A DNA stretch of 64,000 bases, taken from contig SAUG01000029.1 in NCBI GenBank assembly GCA_011316305.1, forward strand, positions 186,001 to 250,000, read 5' to 3'. This DNA comes from Rusavskia elegans (lineage: Eukaryota > Ascomycota > Lecanoromycetes > Teloschistales > Teloschistaceae). The position numbers and the translations under genes are program-made. The notes beneath the pieces were generated by a model, which was given only the letters and a program-made list of their open reading frames with translations, searched no databases and was not told the DNA's origin. This document shows positions 37,991 through 50,022 of the stretch, one piece after another. The stretch's first letter is position 1; each line of letters starts with the position of its first letter.

Positions 37991-38549
37991 ACAGAGACGT
38001 TATATCCGTTAAACGGTCGGGTCGGATTATAGATTCTAATCCGATTCGAAAATCCGATTTGATCCGACTTATAATTATATTCGATGGTTAAATACGAAAG
38101 TAACTATAAATAATATAAAACGATAATATATTCTATTTAGTACTAGTTTATATAACGGTTATCAATAAATATTAATTTATATACCGATATTATATAAATA
38201 GTATTATCCTTTTCTAAATAATTCTATAGATATATATCTTTTTTCTAGAACTTTTAATTATTTAAAATTTATTATTAACTAATTATTATTATATTTTCGG
38301 CTATATTTTTAGATTCTATATTGATCCTTTAATAAACCAGATGTCTTTCTACTATAGTAATACGTTTAGTATAGTTTACGGCTAGTTAATAATATATAAA
38401 AAATAAATATAGTCGGATATATATAGAAATATAGTAAAATAAAATATTTATTTATTAAAAAAGTAATTATATATCTTTCTCTTATATTATATAGAATGAC
38501 TAATACTATATTTTTTATTCTATCGATTTCTCTATTTATATTTACAGCA
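37991..38549. other. Unassigned stretch with part of a TAGACTGG-family element
   Basis: Around 38,015-38,075 are GGTCGGGTCGGATTATAG and CGATTCGAAAATCCGATTTG blocks typical of the interior of the inverted-repeat family seen at 16,236 and 47,650. The ends are missing. The remainder is A+T-rich without recognisable content. Confidence 0.35.
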
Positions 38550-38965
38550 GCGACGTCGGTAAAAAGATTTAAAAATGTAAAAATAGTATTTATTTAAAGA
38601 TTTAAATAGACTATCTATTATTAAAGCTATCTAGTAGAATTCTTTCTACTAGAACGACTATTTTTATACTAAAGCCTTTTTCGTCTATAAAAGATCGGCT
38701 ATTTTCTTTTAAATTTTATTTTTAATATCTATAGCGATAGAGATACTAGATTACTATTATTAGAAAATTTAATAATAATATATATTCTATTAAATAAATC
38801 TATTATTATCTCGAAATACTAATTCTAAATAGTCGATTCGAACTTTATCTACTACTTTTTTAAAAATCTATTATTATTATTTATATAAACGACTAAATTT
38901 AATTAGAATTCTGATTAGAAATCGGTTTAAAAGCTGTTTTATAGATTGACTAGAGTACTTATTAT
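38550..38965. repeat. Dispersed repeat, copy 1 (partner at 50,390-50,815)
   Basis: Shared blocks with 50,390-50,815 in the same direction include ATTATTAAA..CTAGTAGAAT, GAAATACTAGATTA, ATTCTATTAAATA..TCTATT, TCGAAA.ACTAAT and TAGTCGRTTCGAA. Read on the minus strand, the equivalent of 50,640-50,760 gives a modestly protein-like frame, so a transposase fragment is possible but unproven. Confidence 0.45.
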
Positions 38966-39168
38966 TTAACGGGGATCTAATAGAAAGACCCTCGTTAGAT
39001 ATATCGATCTAGAAAACAAAAAAGTAAAAATCGATATTTATATTGAATATTTTGTATTGTATATCTATAATACTATTAAAGAATAGTAATATAGATATAT
39101 ATACTAAATAATAATATAAATAAATATAATTATTTAATAGATAATAATAATTAGTATACGTTAATATT

Positions 39169-39582
39169 GATATAACGTTTCTATATATCAAAGAACGTTA
39201 TATTCGAGTCTAGCTATAGCCGTAGATATAGTATAAACTACTAAATAGTAAAGGAATTCTAGTATAGATTATCGCGATTAATTTTATATAGCCTTAAAAG
39301 TATAGTTAAGTTATTATACAATATCTTCGTTATAGAAATAATAAAAAGAAAAATAACTAAAGATATTTAATAATTATATTAATAACTAACGAGAGAAACT
39401 ATTTAATAGAAATAAAGGAACGATATATATAATAAAATTAGCTAATAGTATCGATAAATAGACGTCTACTAAAAGCTTCTATTATAAAAACCGGCTACAG
39501 CGGCTATAGGCGGCTATAGATAATTAGCTTCGTTTAGCTGGCTAATTTTCTAAAATATTTCTATAGAGTCGTAGACGTAATA
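39169..39582 (-). repeat. 3' LTR of Gypsy-2
   Basis: It matches 49,605-50,022 in the same direction. Shared blocks are CGTTATATTCGA, ACTAAATAGTAAA, GAGAGAAACTATTTAATAG, AAAGCTTCTATTATAAAAACC and a near-identical end GTCGTAGACGTAA(C/T)A. The terminal TGTTA/TAACA pair is blurred by RIP at the other end, so the left edge is approximate. The short open frame on the minus strand at 39,009-39,191 overlaps its edge and is spurious. Confidence 0.75.
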
Positions 39583-39818
39583 CGGCCTTTTCTATAGCGT
39601 TTTTCTAAATTTTTTTAGAACCTTTTAAACGTTTTTTAGATATTTTCTAGGTTTTTAAATAATTTTTTTATCTAGAAATCTTTTCTATTTAATTAGAAAT
39701 TTATCTGTTTTTTTTTTCTTTTATTCAGAATACGTTCGACTTTATATTCCTCTTTCTTTTAATAATATTAATATTTTATAAGCGATATATATTTAGATAC
39801 TTTTTTAAAAAGGTCTAT
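39583..39818 (-). pseudogene. Chromodomain at the C-terminus of the Gypsy-2 polyprotein
   Basis: On the minus strand the frame reads EEYKVERILNKRKKKQ, then QINF.LNRKDFQ and LFKNLENI. It follows the chromodomain pattern (E)-(W/Y)-x-V-E-x-I-L-x-x-R, then Y-x-V-K-W-K-G-(F/Y), then T-W-E-P-x-x-N-L, with TAG codons where Trp is expected. In chromoviruses this module reads histone marks and steers integration to heterochromatin. Its separation from the integrase by 6.4 kb is due to the Gypsy-3 insertion at 39,824. The family relation is established for fungal Ty3/Gypsy elements; the residues here are RIP-damaged. Confidence 0.75.
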
Positions 39819-39823
39819 ATAGA

Positions 39824-40213
39824 TATTACAAAGCTATCGGGGTTTTGGTATTTCTAAAAGTTAATTGAATTTATTAGTATATCTATAAACGGAGGTACAA
39901 CGGATAATTATTTAAATTAATTTAAAAATAAGTTAATTTAATTGCTAGAACAGTATATAACGATAACTAATAAATTAAATACGAATTATAAAAATATCGA
40001 GTTTAGAATTTATATAGAAAATAAAATCTTCTATATTTAGTATAATTAGTATACTAAATATAACTAAATAACTAAATACAGCCTAATAGTAATTAGTAAT
40101 TAATATAGTTAAATAACGTTAATTACTAAATAACTTCTAAAAATTTAGTATATACTAAAGATTTTATTACTAAATACTGGACTTGATATAGAATCTAGCC
40201 TAGAATTATAATA
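39824..40213 (-). repeat. 3' LTR of Gypsy-3
   Basis: This 390-bp stretch aligns over its length with 45,854-46,252. Shared blocks include AGCAGTATATAACGATAACTAATA (shifted by one base), TTAGTATACTAAATATAACTA and TTTTATTACTAAATA(C/T)TGGACTTGATA. It begins TATTACA (from TGTTACA) right after ATAGA. The other copy is slightly less damaged at its end (AATCCAACCCAGGGTTATAA). Confidence 0.8.
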
Positions 40214-40899
40214 CTATCCTTTCTTTTTTTTTAATTTTATCCCGAAGTTAACCTTTTTCCGCTATTCTAAATTTTTCTCTTTCTTTTTTCTATACTATAT
40301 TCTAATATCGTTTTAAATCTAATACTATCCGTTATCGTAAATTTACCGATTTTATTATATTCTTTAATAGTATTATATATAGTAAAAGTTTACTCTATTT
40401 ATATAAAATATAGAAAGGTATATAAAATTTATATTTAATCTAGAAAATATAGCGAATATCTATATTATAGGTTAAAATATAATTTTAGATAATTTAATCC
40501 GAATAGAATTACCTAATAAGTAAAAAATTAAAATTATATAAAAGTATTCGAAAAATCTATAAAGTTTAAAAAAAAGTTCGGATAGAAATATATATTATTT
40601 TTACGAAAGAAATATATTTTTACTAAAAGATAAATTTATTAAATAAATATATCGAAGAGGCTATTACGATAAAAGTATCTAGTATTAAAGAAAATGAAAT
40701 TTTTAAATCTTTAAATTCTTTTAATAGTTTTTTATTTAGTTTATTTCCTTAGATTTAGAATATTTTAGATAATTTACCGGATTCTTTCTAGAATATCTCG
40801 GCGTCTATTATAAATAGAACTGCTATAGAGTTTTCTAATAGTTTACTAAATATTTTATAGATTTCTAAATATTTTCTAAAATAGAATAACCTTTCTATT

Positions 40900-42000
40900 T
40901 AATTAAATTATTATAACCTTTCTATTATAGAATTTTTTCGACTATAAAGATATCTTCTTTCTATATTTAGAAGTTAAATATTTATTATAATAGCGTTTTA
41001 GGGTCGGCTTATTCTAAAAGAGATATATAAAATATCGGATAAACTTTAATATCTTTAAATAGATTAAATTCGAAATTCTAAAATCTTTTAATCTTTTTAA
41101 TTAAAAATAGTCCGACTTTAATATAGTTAAATTTCTTATTTAGAGTTTTCGTCTTTAAATTTTTTATAAAAACTTATATTTTATTTCTTTTTTTTAATTA
41201 AAGTACTACTTTTTATTTTTTATTTTAATAATTATCTAAATTTTATTATATTTTTAGGATATTTTTATAGATTTTTTTCTAAATATCGACTTTTTAAATC
41301 GCCGATTCCTCTAATTTATATAGTAGCGGACGTTTAAATAAACTCGGATCTTTCTATTATTAGTATAGAACGGTATTTCTTTTATTATATTTAATTGTTT
41401 TATATTAAATACTAATTATACTATTAGTAGAAATAAAATCTAATTATTCTAAACGTTATTAATATAATACTTTAGACATTATTTTAAAATCTAGTTAGTA
41501 TATTCTATCTATCTATCTATTATTAGATAAATAGCTATTAATATTTTTAGCTTTATACTAAATAAAAGAATAAGGATTTTCTAATAGTTTAAAGTAAAAA
41601 ATTTATTTCTATTATTTATTAATACTTTCGGTAATCTATAGTATCGGAATAATCGATCTAAAATAGTAAATCTAAATTATTTTATTATAAAATCTTTTTA
41701 TAATAGAATTATATAGATATATTTTATAAGTCTATCTACTAAATTAAATATCGAATTATATTTTATATTTATTATTAGGTTTTTCGATTTTAGGAATTTA
41801 ATAATAAAATCTAATATAACTTTTTTCTATTATAAATCTAGTAGTTTCTAATATTAATTCTTTCTATAACGAATATATATAGTATAATTATTTTACAAAT
41901 AATTAAAATATATTTTAATATATATTTCGAGACGTTATTTTATATTAGAAAACTAGTAATACTATTATAAAAGTTATATTATCTTTATTATATCTAAATA
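40900..42000 (-). pseudogene. Integrase region of Gypsy-3
   Basis: Near 41,500-41,540 the minus frame reads LIIDRQIDRIYQ, the RIP-altered form of the P-x-T-D-G-Q-T-E-R-x-N-Q signature found between the second Asp and the Glu of Ty3/Gypsy integrases. It lies after RNase H as expected. Other catalytic residues could not be placed with confidence. Confidence 0.65.
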
Positions 42001-42249
42001 TTTTTATAGTACTCTATTATAGTACTTTTTAATATATTTATTAATTATATTATCTAGTATTTATAATTTTTCTTTTTTAATAGAAAACTATTTCTAATCG
42101 TTTCTAAATATATATAGTATTATATTTAATCTATATTTATTTACTAATAGTAATCTATCTTTATTAATTTTAAAAATATTATTATTAAAAACCTCTTTTA
42201 TTTTTATATAATTACTTCTTCGATTAAAGGTATCTATTTTTCTATTTTT

Positions 42250-42650
42250 TTAATCTAAAATATAATATATTTTAAATTTATATTAATCGAGGAATTTAGA
42301 CTATTATATTTATTTTCTATTAATTTATTTTATTATTATAAAATATAGAAGATTTTTATAATCTATAAAAATTATTAATTCTAGTAATTTTTCGGTATAT
42401 ACTCTCTATTATTCTAGTATAACTACTATAGCTAATAGTTTTTTATTATAGATATTATAGTTTTATTCCGCTAGTAATAGTTTTTATAATATATATACTA
42501 CTATATACTATTTACTATTATATTATTATAGAAGATATAAATCTATAGCTAGATTTAATAAATCTATTTCTATTTTTAATAGTTTCTTTAAATCGAATAT
42601 TTTAAATACTAGGTTTTTTATATATTTTCTTTTAAAATCTTTAAATATTT
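42250..42650 (-). pseudogene. RNase H domain of Gypsy-3
   Basis: The minus frame reads YLRKLLPAEQNYNIYNKELLA (read as two parts), the conserved Y-x-S-R-K-L-x-P-A-E-x-N-Y-x-x-x-x-K-E-L-L-A motif, followed by VLEQ.RVY and FIDYKNLLYF, equivalent to (T/I)-D-H-K-N-L-x-Y-F. These are hallmark Gypsy RNase H sequences in correct order after the reverse transcriptase. Confidence 0.8.
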
Positions 42651-42899
42651 ATTATTCTTTTTTTTTATAATATTATTTAATAGTATCTTTTATTAAAATT
42701 ATTAGAACGAGAGTTTTTTTAGAATAGTTTTTTATAAACTTCCGATTATAGTTTATAAATCTATAAAAACTTTAAATTTTTTGAATATTTATTAGTATTT
42801 TTTATTCTATAATAGTTTTTAGTTTACTAGAATCGATATATAATTTATTATATTCTATAATAAATCCTAGAAAGTTAATTTCTTTTTTATAGAATTTAT

Positions 42900-43420
42900 A
42901 CTTTTTTAATTTAAAACGTAAATCTTTTTTTTCTAGATAGTTAAAAACTTTACTAATATATTATTTATATTTTTCGGATATCTTTAAAAAATTTAAAATA
43001 TTATTAAAATAGGTAATAATAAATATATCTAGATATTTTTTAAATATATTATTAATTATATTCTAATAGATTACCGGGATATTTATAAATTAAAATAATA
43101 TAATTATATATTTATAATAACCGTACTATATTCGAAAAGCTATTTTCTATTTTTTTTCGGCTTTTATTTATATAAAATTATATATTCTTTAACAGTCGAA
43201 TTTTATAAAAATATTTTTTTCTATAGAATCTATTTTAAAGCTCGCTAATGTTTAGTAATAGATATTAATTTATAATTATAATATTATTTAACTTTCGGTA
43301 ATCGATATATAAACGGAATATTCTATCCTTTTTAGATATAAAAAAGATCGGATATTTTACTAGTAATTAAAATTTTTTAATAAATTCTTTTTTTATATTT
43401 TTATCTAGGTATTTATAGAT
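42900..43420 (-). pseudogene. Reverse transcriptase domain of Gypsy-3
   Basis: On the minus strand near 43,290-43,330 the frame reads KDRIFRLYIDYRKLNNI, the counterpart of K-D-G-x-x-R-x-C-V-D-Y-R-x-L-N. It continues through ENIINNIFKKYLDIFIITY-FNNIL, which holds the former (V/A)-Y-x-D-D-I-L catalytic box with both Asp codons changed to Asn (GAT to AAT, a RIP-type change). After that comes EKKDLRFKLKKYKFYKKEI and FLGF. The order and spacing match Ty3/Gypsy reverse transcriptases closely. Confidence 0.85.
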
Positions 43421-44934
43421 TTTTTAAACTCTATTACAAATAATAGATAGATAGACCTAAATATAGATTATTTATTAAATTTAAATTTAACTTTATAATT
43501 CTATAGTTAATATTTAAATAGTATTTTTATAGTTTTTTTTTTCTAAAATAAATTTATCTAATTTTTATATTTATTTAAAAACCTTTCTAATAGACTTTTT
43601 TTTTATTTTTTATTAAATAGTATAAAGTTTTTAAAAGAGTTATAATTTTTTTTTCTATTTCTATTTTATTAATCTAGCTAACTTCTACCGGTATCTAATA
43701 TATCGGATTTAAATAGTTTTTATTTATTTTTTCTTAAAGTTATAAATTTACGTTTTATATTCTATTTTCTATCTATCCGAAATTTTTATTTCGGTATAGA
43801 CTAGATATTTTCTATATAGGAATATTATTTAAAGTTTAATTTTTTTTTTATAACTTTTCCGTTTCTATTCGATATTTTATTTCTATCTATAATTATTAAA
43901 TTATATAGATTCTTTTTTTTAATTTAAAGAAATCTTTTTTTTTAGCTAAATCCTTTAATATAAAGGTTCCGGTTATATTTAAATTAATAAATACTTTAAT
44001 CTTCTATAGTATATTATTACTTTAATAATTAATTTAATATCGAATATATATATATATAGCTAGCTAAATTTAGTTACTTTTTCCGGGCTATAAAGTTATA
44101 TACTTATAGTATATCTATTATTTTAAAATCTTATTTTTTTTTAAATTATTATTTATATTATTATATTTCTAGTTTTTATAATTTATTCATAAAATATATC
44201 TATAGAATTTTTAATTAAAGATTTCAATTCTTTTCTACTATTTTTAATAGTATTTATATCTACTTTATATAATATATTCGGAATAGTTATAAATATTATA
44301 ACTTCCGATTTTAATAGATATTATAGAAATATATCGGTATAGTTTTAATAGATATTATCCGGCTTTTTCTTGTTCTAATTAGTAAATCCGATAGTTATTA
44401 TTATAGTAGGCAGTCCAATTAAATAGTAGATATTAATATCCTATTATTATATTCTTTTATTATAATATCAGTTTAGAAATAATTTTATTTTTAAAAGTAT
44501 TACTTCCTAGTTCTTTTTCTAATATATTAATAATATCGTTTACTTTTTAATTTTACTAATTATTTTATAGATACTCGTCGTTAATATATATTTTATAAAC
44601 GTTTTTAAATTTTATATAAATTATTATAAATCCTTTCTTTACTATTTTTTTATTATAAAGAGCCTAAAGGTACGTTTATCGAATATCTTCTATTATAGAT
44701 ACCTATCTAGAGGCGGCTTTTTTTCTAGTTAATTCTATTAATATTTATAGTAAAGTATTAATTATTATAGCTTTCTATAGTACTTTATTATCTTCTATAA
44801 ACGTAAATTCTTTATTTAAATTAGTTTTCTAGAGTTTAAAGCTATTATTACTATCTTTTAAAATTATTTCTTATTAGTCTTTAGGTTTCTTTAATATAGT
44901 ATTAAACTTTCGTTATTATATTTTATTTAATTAA

Positions 44935-44985
44935 TATTTTCTCGCGAAATAGTTTAGTTTACTATAGTTATAGTACGTTTTAGAA
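44935..44985 (-). pseudogene. Gag zinc knuckle of Gypsy-3
   Basis: The minus frame reads TYYNYSKLNYFARKY, with tyrosines at the four positions of C-X2-C-X4-H-X4-C. Each change (TGT/TGC to TAT/TAC, CAC/CAT to TAC/TAT) is a single RIP transition. Location downstream of the 5' LTR at 45,854-46,252 fits gag nucleocapsid. Confidence 0.7.
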
Positions 44986-45853
44986 TCTTTATTTCTTTTA
45001 CTATTTCTAGAATTCTTCTCTTTATATTACTATTATATAGAGTCTAGTTTTATTAATATCTGTCTAAAATAGCTATTTACGGACTATTTTTTACTTAAAT
45101 ACTATTTTCTATAAGGCCGTTTCGAATAATATTCTATATTATTTTATAGTCTATAATTATAGTATTCTTCTATATCTCGTTTATATAGTTTATTATCGAA
45201 ATCGATAGATATTTTAATCAGATTATTTAGTATATTATATACTCGACTATCGTATATAAATTTTTTTTTTATTTATTTTTTAAATCCTCGTCTAAATATT
45301 ATATATAGAGCGTTATTATTTTACTCTATTAATAGTACCTATTTTTTAAATCGTACGGCGTAGTTAAATACTATATTTTTCTATTAAAAATATTAAATAA
45401 ATTATTTAGTAGTTTAAATTTCGTTTAAAATTTTGAAAATCTTACAAATAGCTTTTTTAAATTTTATAAATTATATAAAAATATATTTATTATTTTCGTC
45501 GTCGTCTATATATTAATAAAGAAAAGGTTTTATCTAGTACTAGGCTTGTTTTTAAAAATAAAATATAGTAAAAAGCGTTATTTTCTTTTTAGATCTAAAA
45601 TAAAATATAAAGTATATATTTAATTATATAAACTAATTTTCTGGTTTATTATAATCTCTGTAATATTTATCGGGTTTATTAACTTTAATACTATAAAAAT
45701 ATTAGTTAGCGAAAAAAATATCTTTATTTTCGCTATTATCTTTTATCCGGATTTTCTTTCCTTTAGATTCGGACTATTTAGATATATAGCTGGAGTTATT
45801 TAGAATAGAGGTTTAACATTAACCTATAATAGATATTCTAAAGATATTTAAAA

Positions 45854-46252
45854 TATTATAAAACTATCGGAAATCTAATATTTCTAAAAATTAATTAGAT
45901 TTATTAATATATCTATAAGCGGAAGTATAATAGATAATTATTGAAATTAATTTAAAAATAAATTTGTTTAATTACTAGAGCAGTATATAACGATAACTAA
46001 TAAATTAAATATAAACTATAAAGACGTCGAGTTCAAGATTTATATAGATAATGAAAATTTCTATAATTAGTATAATTAATATAATTAGTATACTAAATAT
46101 AACTAAATAACTAAATACTATCTAGTAGGAATTAGTAATTAATACGACTAAGTAACGCTGATTACTAAATAATCTCTGAATATTTAGTATATACTAAAGG
46201 TTTTATTACTAAATATTGGACTTGATACAAAATCCAACCCAGGGTTATAATA
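45854..46252 (-). repeat. 5' LTR of Gypsy-3
   Basis: A 399-bp direct repeat of 39,824-40,213, ending GGGTTATAATA before the target duplication ATAGA at 46,253. It retains a few CA and TG pairs (for example TTGATACAAAATCCAACCC), so it is mutated somewhat less than its partner. The difference between the two LTRs is mainly C-to-T and G-to-A. Confidence 0.8.
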
Positions 46253-46257
46253 ATAGA

Positions 46258-47640
46258 ATTTCTAAACGATTTCTATTATCGATAGTTTAAATAATACTAC
46301 TATTCTTTTAATATTTTATATTTCGAAAGCTCCGATATATAGTTTATCGAATTTTCTATCCGTTAGATTTTTTATTAATAATAGTACTTTATCTCCTTTT
46401 TTTTAATATCGTATTATTTTCTAGACTTATTAATTCTTTCTTTAATTTTCGCTTTCGTTTATTAAATTCTTATTTTAGCTTTATTCTAATTTTTTTTTAT
46501 TTTATTAATAAAAGTTTATACCGCTAGATTTTTCGTATCTATAATAATTTCCTATTTTAAGATTTTATTATATAGAAGCTCGTCGGATATTATTTAGATA
46601 TTTTTATTATATAATAAATTAATAGCTATCTATACCGTCGATAGAAGTTTAACCTAGTTTTTTCCCTCTTTAAAATAGTAGATTTAAGTAAAATTCTAAT
46701 ATTTAGTTTATTCTTTCCGTTTATCTATTAGTTTAAAAGTAGAACTATTTTAATATAGTTTATTTCGTTTCGACTATTTAGATTAATCCTTTTATAAAAT
46801 TAGAAACGAAGAATTTATTTCTGTTTAATATAATTTTTTCTGCGATTTCGTTTTTATAGAAAACTGTCTTTAGTAATAAGAAGCTAAACTATTCTGCTGT
46901 TATTATAATACTATAAAGTAGAAATCAAATATATTTTTTAAATCTATCTACTATTATTAGTATTATACTATATAATATTTATATATAAAAATCGATCGAT
47001 TCTAGTAATTCCATTATAAAGTCTATTACGATTAATTAATATAGTTATTCTAGCGTTTAAATTAGATATAGCTTACTGATAGACGTTTATTTACTCTTTT
47101 TTAATAAAGCGTATTTAGAGTAGTTTTTAATATATTTTTCGATATATTTTATAAAAATTAGTATTTTCGTCTTTTTTAAAATTTATTTAAATATTTTTAT
47201 AATTTTTTAATATTCTGCTATCTTTAGATTATATATTTATTAAATTATATTTATAATTTCTTCCGATACTTCTATCTTTTCTAGAACCGGTCTATTTTTT
47301 TTTGAAAGTAGTCGATTTATCTTTTCTATAGCTTCGCAGTCTGCTTTTCGATTTAAAATATCGGTAACTATATTATCTGTTTCTTTAATATACTTTATTT
47401 CGAAATCGTAATAAATAATTTCTTTTATCTATTTTATCTATTTCTAGTTAAATTCTTTATCGATTAATAATAATAGAAGATTTTTATAACTTATATAGAC
47501 TATTATTTCCTTTATTATTCTATTTATATATATCTTCTAATATATAAAATTTATAATAATTACTCTTATTTCTTTATCTATTATTATATAGTTGAATTTT
47601 ATTAGTATTAACTTTCTAGAAGAGTAATATAAAGATTTAT
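46258..47640 (-). pseudogene. RNase H end and integrase of Gypsy-2
   Basis: On the minus strand from 47,640 down: YYSSRKLILIKFNYIIIDKE and VYISYKNLLLLL correspond to the RNase H motifs Y-x-S-R-K-L-x-x-x-E-x-N-Y and (S/T)-D-H-K-N-L. FEIKYIKETDNIVTDILNR near 47,345-47,400 is the tether I-K-Y-x-x-G-x-x-N-x-x-A-D-x-L-S-R. Integrase follows to about 46,300, ending in a GDKVLLLIKNL segment near 46,380, the C-terminal G-D-K-V-W-L-x-x-x-N-(I/L) motif. The polyprotein is then cut by Gypsy-3 and continues as the chromodomain at 39,818. Confidence 0.75.
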
Positions 47641-47649
47641 CTTTTTATA

Positions 47650-48082
47650 TAGACTGGCCACTTCGGTACGGGTTTCCGTCGGTATTCGAAAACCCGGACC
47701 GAATCTTGGCGGGTCGGTTCGAATCCGGGAACCTGACGGGAACCCGCTAAACCTTTATTAATAGTTATAATTAATATATATTATTTTATTAATTATTCTA
47801 TAAAAGTAATATAATTAGGTAATATATTTAGTCTAACTAGGACCTTTCTAGCTAGCGTAGTTAATTAACTAGAATTTTTTTAGATATTTAGAGATAATTT
47901 TTATACTAGAATTATACTTTTATACTAGAATTTAGCGTCTTAGCGGTTTCGAGTCGGGTCGGATCGGTTCTTCGACTAGGAACCGACGAACCGTCGGTTT
48001 AGTACTTTAAAAAATCGGAACCGATTCGGGTCGGGTCGGTTTTTCGACCCCGAGTTCGAAATCTAATCCGACGGCCAGACTA
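47650..48082 (+). mobile_element. 433-bp TAGACTGG-family element inside Gypsy-2
   Basis: It starts TAGACTGGCCACTTCGG and ends GACGGCCAGACTA. Gypsy-2 RNase H sequence is recognisable on both sides, so this is an insertion. It keeps C+G-rich blocks such as GGCGGGTCGGTTCGAATCCG and GAACCTGACGGGAACCCG that are far less affected by RIP than the host element. No reading frame, hence non-autonomous. The outer TA pairs may be the target duplication. Confidence 0.7.
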
Positions 48083-48239
48083 TTTTTATATTATATATAA
48101 ATCTAAAATTCTTTCCGATATATTTATATAAAATACTATATATTTATTTAAATCGAAAATCTTTAAAGCTTTTTCGTTTATAAAACTTTATTTAAGTTTT
48201 TTAAATACCTCGTTTTCGGTTTTTATCTATCGAAATATA

Positions 48240-48880
48240 GTATCGTTTTATAGTATATCTATTAGAGAAACAGTTTCTTTTATATATTCTTCTATTATAT
48301 TTTTATAAAAGTCTATAAATTCTAGAAAACTTTATATATCTTTTTTATTTTTAGATATTAGCTATTTTTATATTATTTAAAATTTAGTTACTTTTATAAT
48401 AATATTTTCTAGTTTAATTACGTAGCCTAAAAATATTATTTCTTTTTTAAAAAACTCTAATTTTTTTTTAATTTTAAAATTATATTCTCGGAACTTTTAT
48501 AATATCTAATAAATATACTATTTATATTATTTCTTTATTTCGAAAAATATTAATACGTTATCTATATAAACTATATTAAAGATATTAAATAATTTATATA
48601 ACGCTTTTTTAACTATACGTTATAAGGTCGCGGGCGTATTTATTAATCCGAAAAATATTACTAAATATTCGAAGAATCTATATTTTATTTTAAATACTAC
48701 TTTCTATTTATTTCTTTTTTGAATTTTTAGTAGATTAAAAGTATCTCTTTAATTAAATATAATAAAAAACTAGGCTTTTTCGATTCTATTTTTTAAATCT
48801 ATTAAAAAGGGTAGGAGGTATTGATTTTTCTATATTATTATATTAAGTCGTCTAAAGTTAATATAGAATTTAAAATTACT
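48240..48880 (-). pseudogene. Reverse transcriptase domain of Gypsy-2
   Basis: The minus frame reads FKFYINFRRLNIII near 48,850, equivalent to W-R-F-C-x-D-Y-R-x-L-N-x-x-T. Then come FNQRDTFNLLKIQ (D-x-R-x-A-[FY]-N), VFKIKYRFFEYLVIFFGLIN (F-x-T-R-Y-G-x-F-E-Y-x-V-M-P-F-G-L-x-N) and VYIDNVLIF, the YxDD box with one Asp changed to Asn. This is a clear Ty3/Gypsy reverse transcriptase. Its distance to the 5' LTR (about 0.7 kb) leaves too little room for a normal gag. Confidence 0.85.
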
Positions 48881-49604
48881 ATTTTTTTTAAAAATAAATA
48901 TTACCGGTTATTCTATTTTGGATTTAGAATATTATATATATTCTCGTTTAAAATTATAGTTAATATATTATTATAATACTTTTAACTAATTATTATTTAA
49001 TCCGTAAAATAGTTTACCATTCTAGCTTTTAGCTTTTTCGGATTTATTATAATAATTTCGTAATCTTCTTAAATATAAACCGATAAAAGTAGTTTTCTTT
49101 CCGGTTTTTTTAGTACGTTCTGGAATTTCTAGAATATTTATAGAACTTTATCCGTAATAGCTAATTTTTTTTAATTTACTATTTCCGGGTAAAGATATTA
49201 TATATCTTTTTTACCCCGGCTAATTTTTTAGATATACTAAATAGATAGCTTTCTATTTTTATCTATATCGATATTTATTCGATTTTAAAATTCTATTATA
49301 TAAATTATAGAATTTCTAAATAGATTTCTCTTTATATTTCTATAATATTAAAAGCGATTTTTTTATATCTATTATTTCGTATCTAAAGAAAATTAGTTTA
49401 AAACTAGATTTTGACGAATTCTATTTTATTAATAGTTCCTATAAATTAAAGTTCCGTTTTTTTAATTAAAAGGATATTAAATCTTTTTATATAATCTTTT
49501 GATTTAATATTTCTAGTAGCTTTCGAATTAACTTATATTTTTATAGATTATCCGAATAATATTGATTAGATAAAAATCCGATTTTTATCTATTTTCCGGA
49601 ATTA

Positions 49605-50022
49605 TTTAAATATAATATTTCTATATATTAGAAGGCGTTATATTCGAATCTAGCTATAGCAGTAAACGTAATACGAGCTACTAAATAGTAAAAGAATTCT
49701 AGTATAGATTATCGGGACTAATTCTATATAGCTATAAAGATACGGTCGTAATATTACGAGGTATTTTTATTACGGAAGTAATTAAAAAAAGAATAACTAA
49801 AAATATTTAATTATTATATTAATAACTAACGAGAGAAACTATTTAATAGAAATAAAGAAACGATATATATAATAAAATTAGCTAATAGTATCGATAAATA
49901 CACGTTTATTAAAAGCTTCTATTATAAAAACCGACTACGGCGGCTATAGGCGGCTATAGATAATTAACTTCGTTTAACTGGCCAATCTTTCAGAGTATTT
50001 CTGTAAAGTCGTAGACGTAACA
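49605..50022 (-). repeat. 5' LTR of Gypsy-2
   Basis: Direct partner of 39,169-39,582, ending GTCGTAGACGTAACA at 50,022, where the terminal TAACA is intact. The left edge is set by the point where similarity to 39,169 starts (TATAATATTTCTATATAT). No target duplication could be confirmed because the opposite edge is blurred. Confidence 0.7.

Larger units (their letters stand above)
39824..46252 (-). mobile_element. Gypsy-3 LTR retrotransposon, structurally complete, RIP-inactivated
   Basis: A 6,429-bp minus-strand Ty3/Gypsy element with direct LTRs of 390 and 399 bp and a matching 5-bp target duplication, ATAGA, at 39,819-39,823 and 46,253-46,257. Internal order on the minus strand: gag with zinc knuckle (about 44,935-44,985), protease linker, reverse transcriptase (42,900-43,420), RNase H (42,250-42,650), integrase (about 40,900-42,000), C-terminal tail to about 40,300. 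It sits within the Gypsy-2 coding region between integrase and chromodomain. The domains are complete in order but contain numerous TAG/TAA codons and no usable starts. Confidence 0.85.
39169..50022 (-). mobile_element. Gypsy-2 chromodomain retrotransposon, split by two insertions
   Basis: Direct LTRs at 39,169-39,582 and about 49,605-50,022 bound a minus-strand Ty3/Gypsy element. Going down from 49,604: reverse transcriptase (48,240-48,880), RNase H (interrupted by an inverted-repeat element at 47,650-48,082), integrase (46,258-47,200), and, after the Gypsy-3 insertion, a chromodomain (39,583-39,818) that ends at the 3' LTR. Without the insertions it would be only about 4 kb, with about 700 bases between 5' LTR and reverse transcriptase. 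Gag is therefore missing or strongly shortened. RIP has inactivated all domains. Confidence 0.8.

Noticed and set aside
39009..39191. 60-codon open frame on the minus strand
   Set aside because: Tyr/Ile/Leu-only composition and overlap with the edge of the Gypsy-2 LTR; chance opening.
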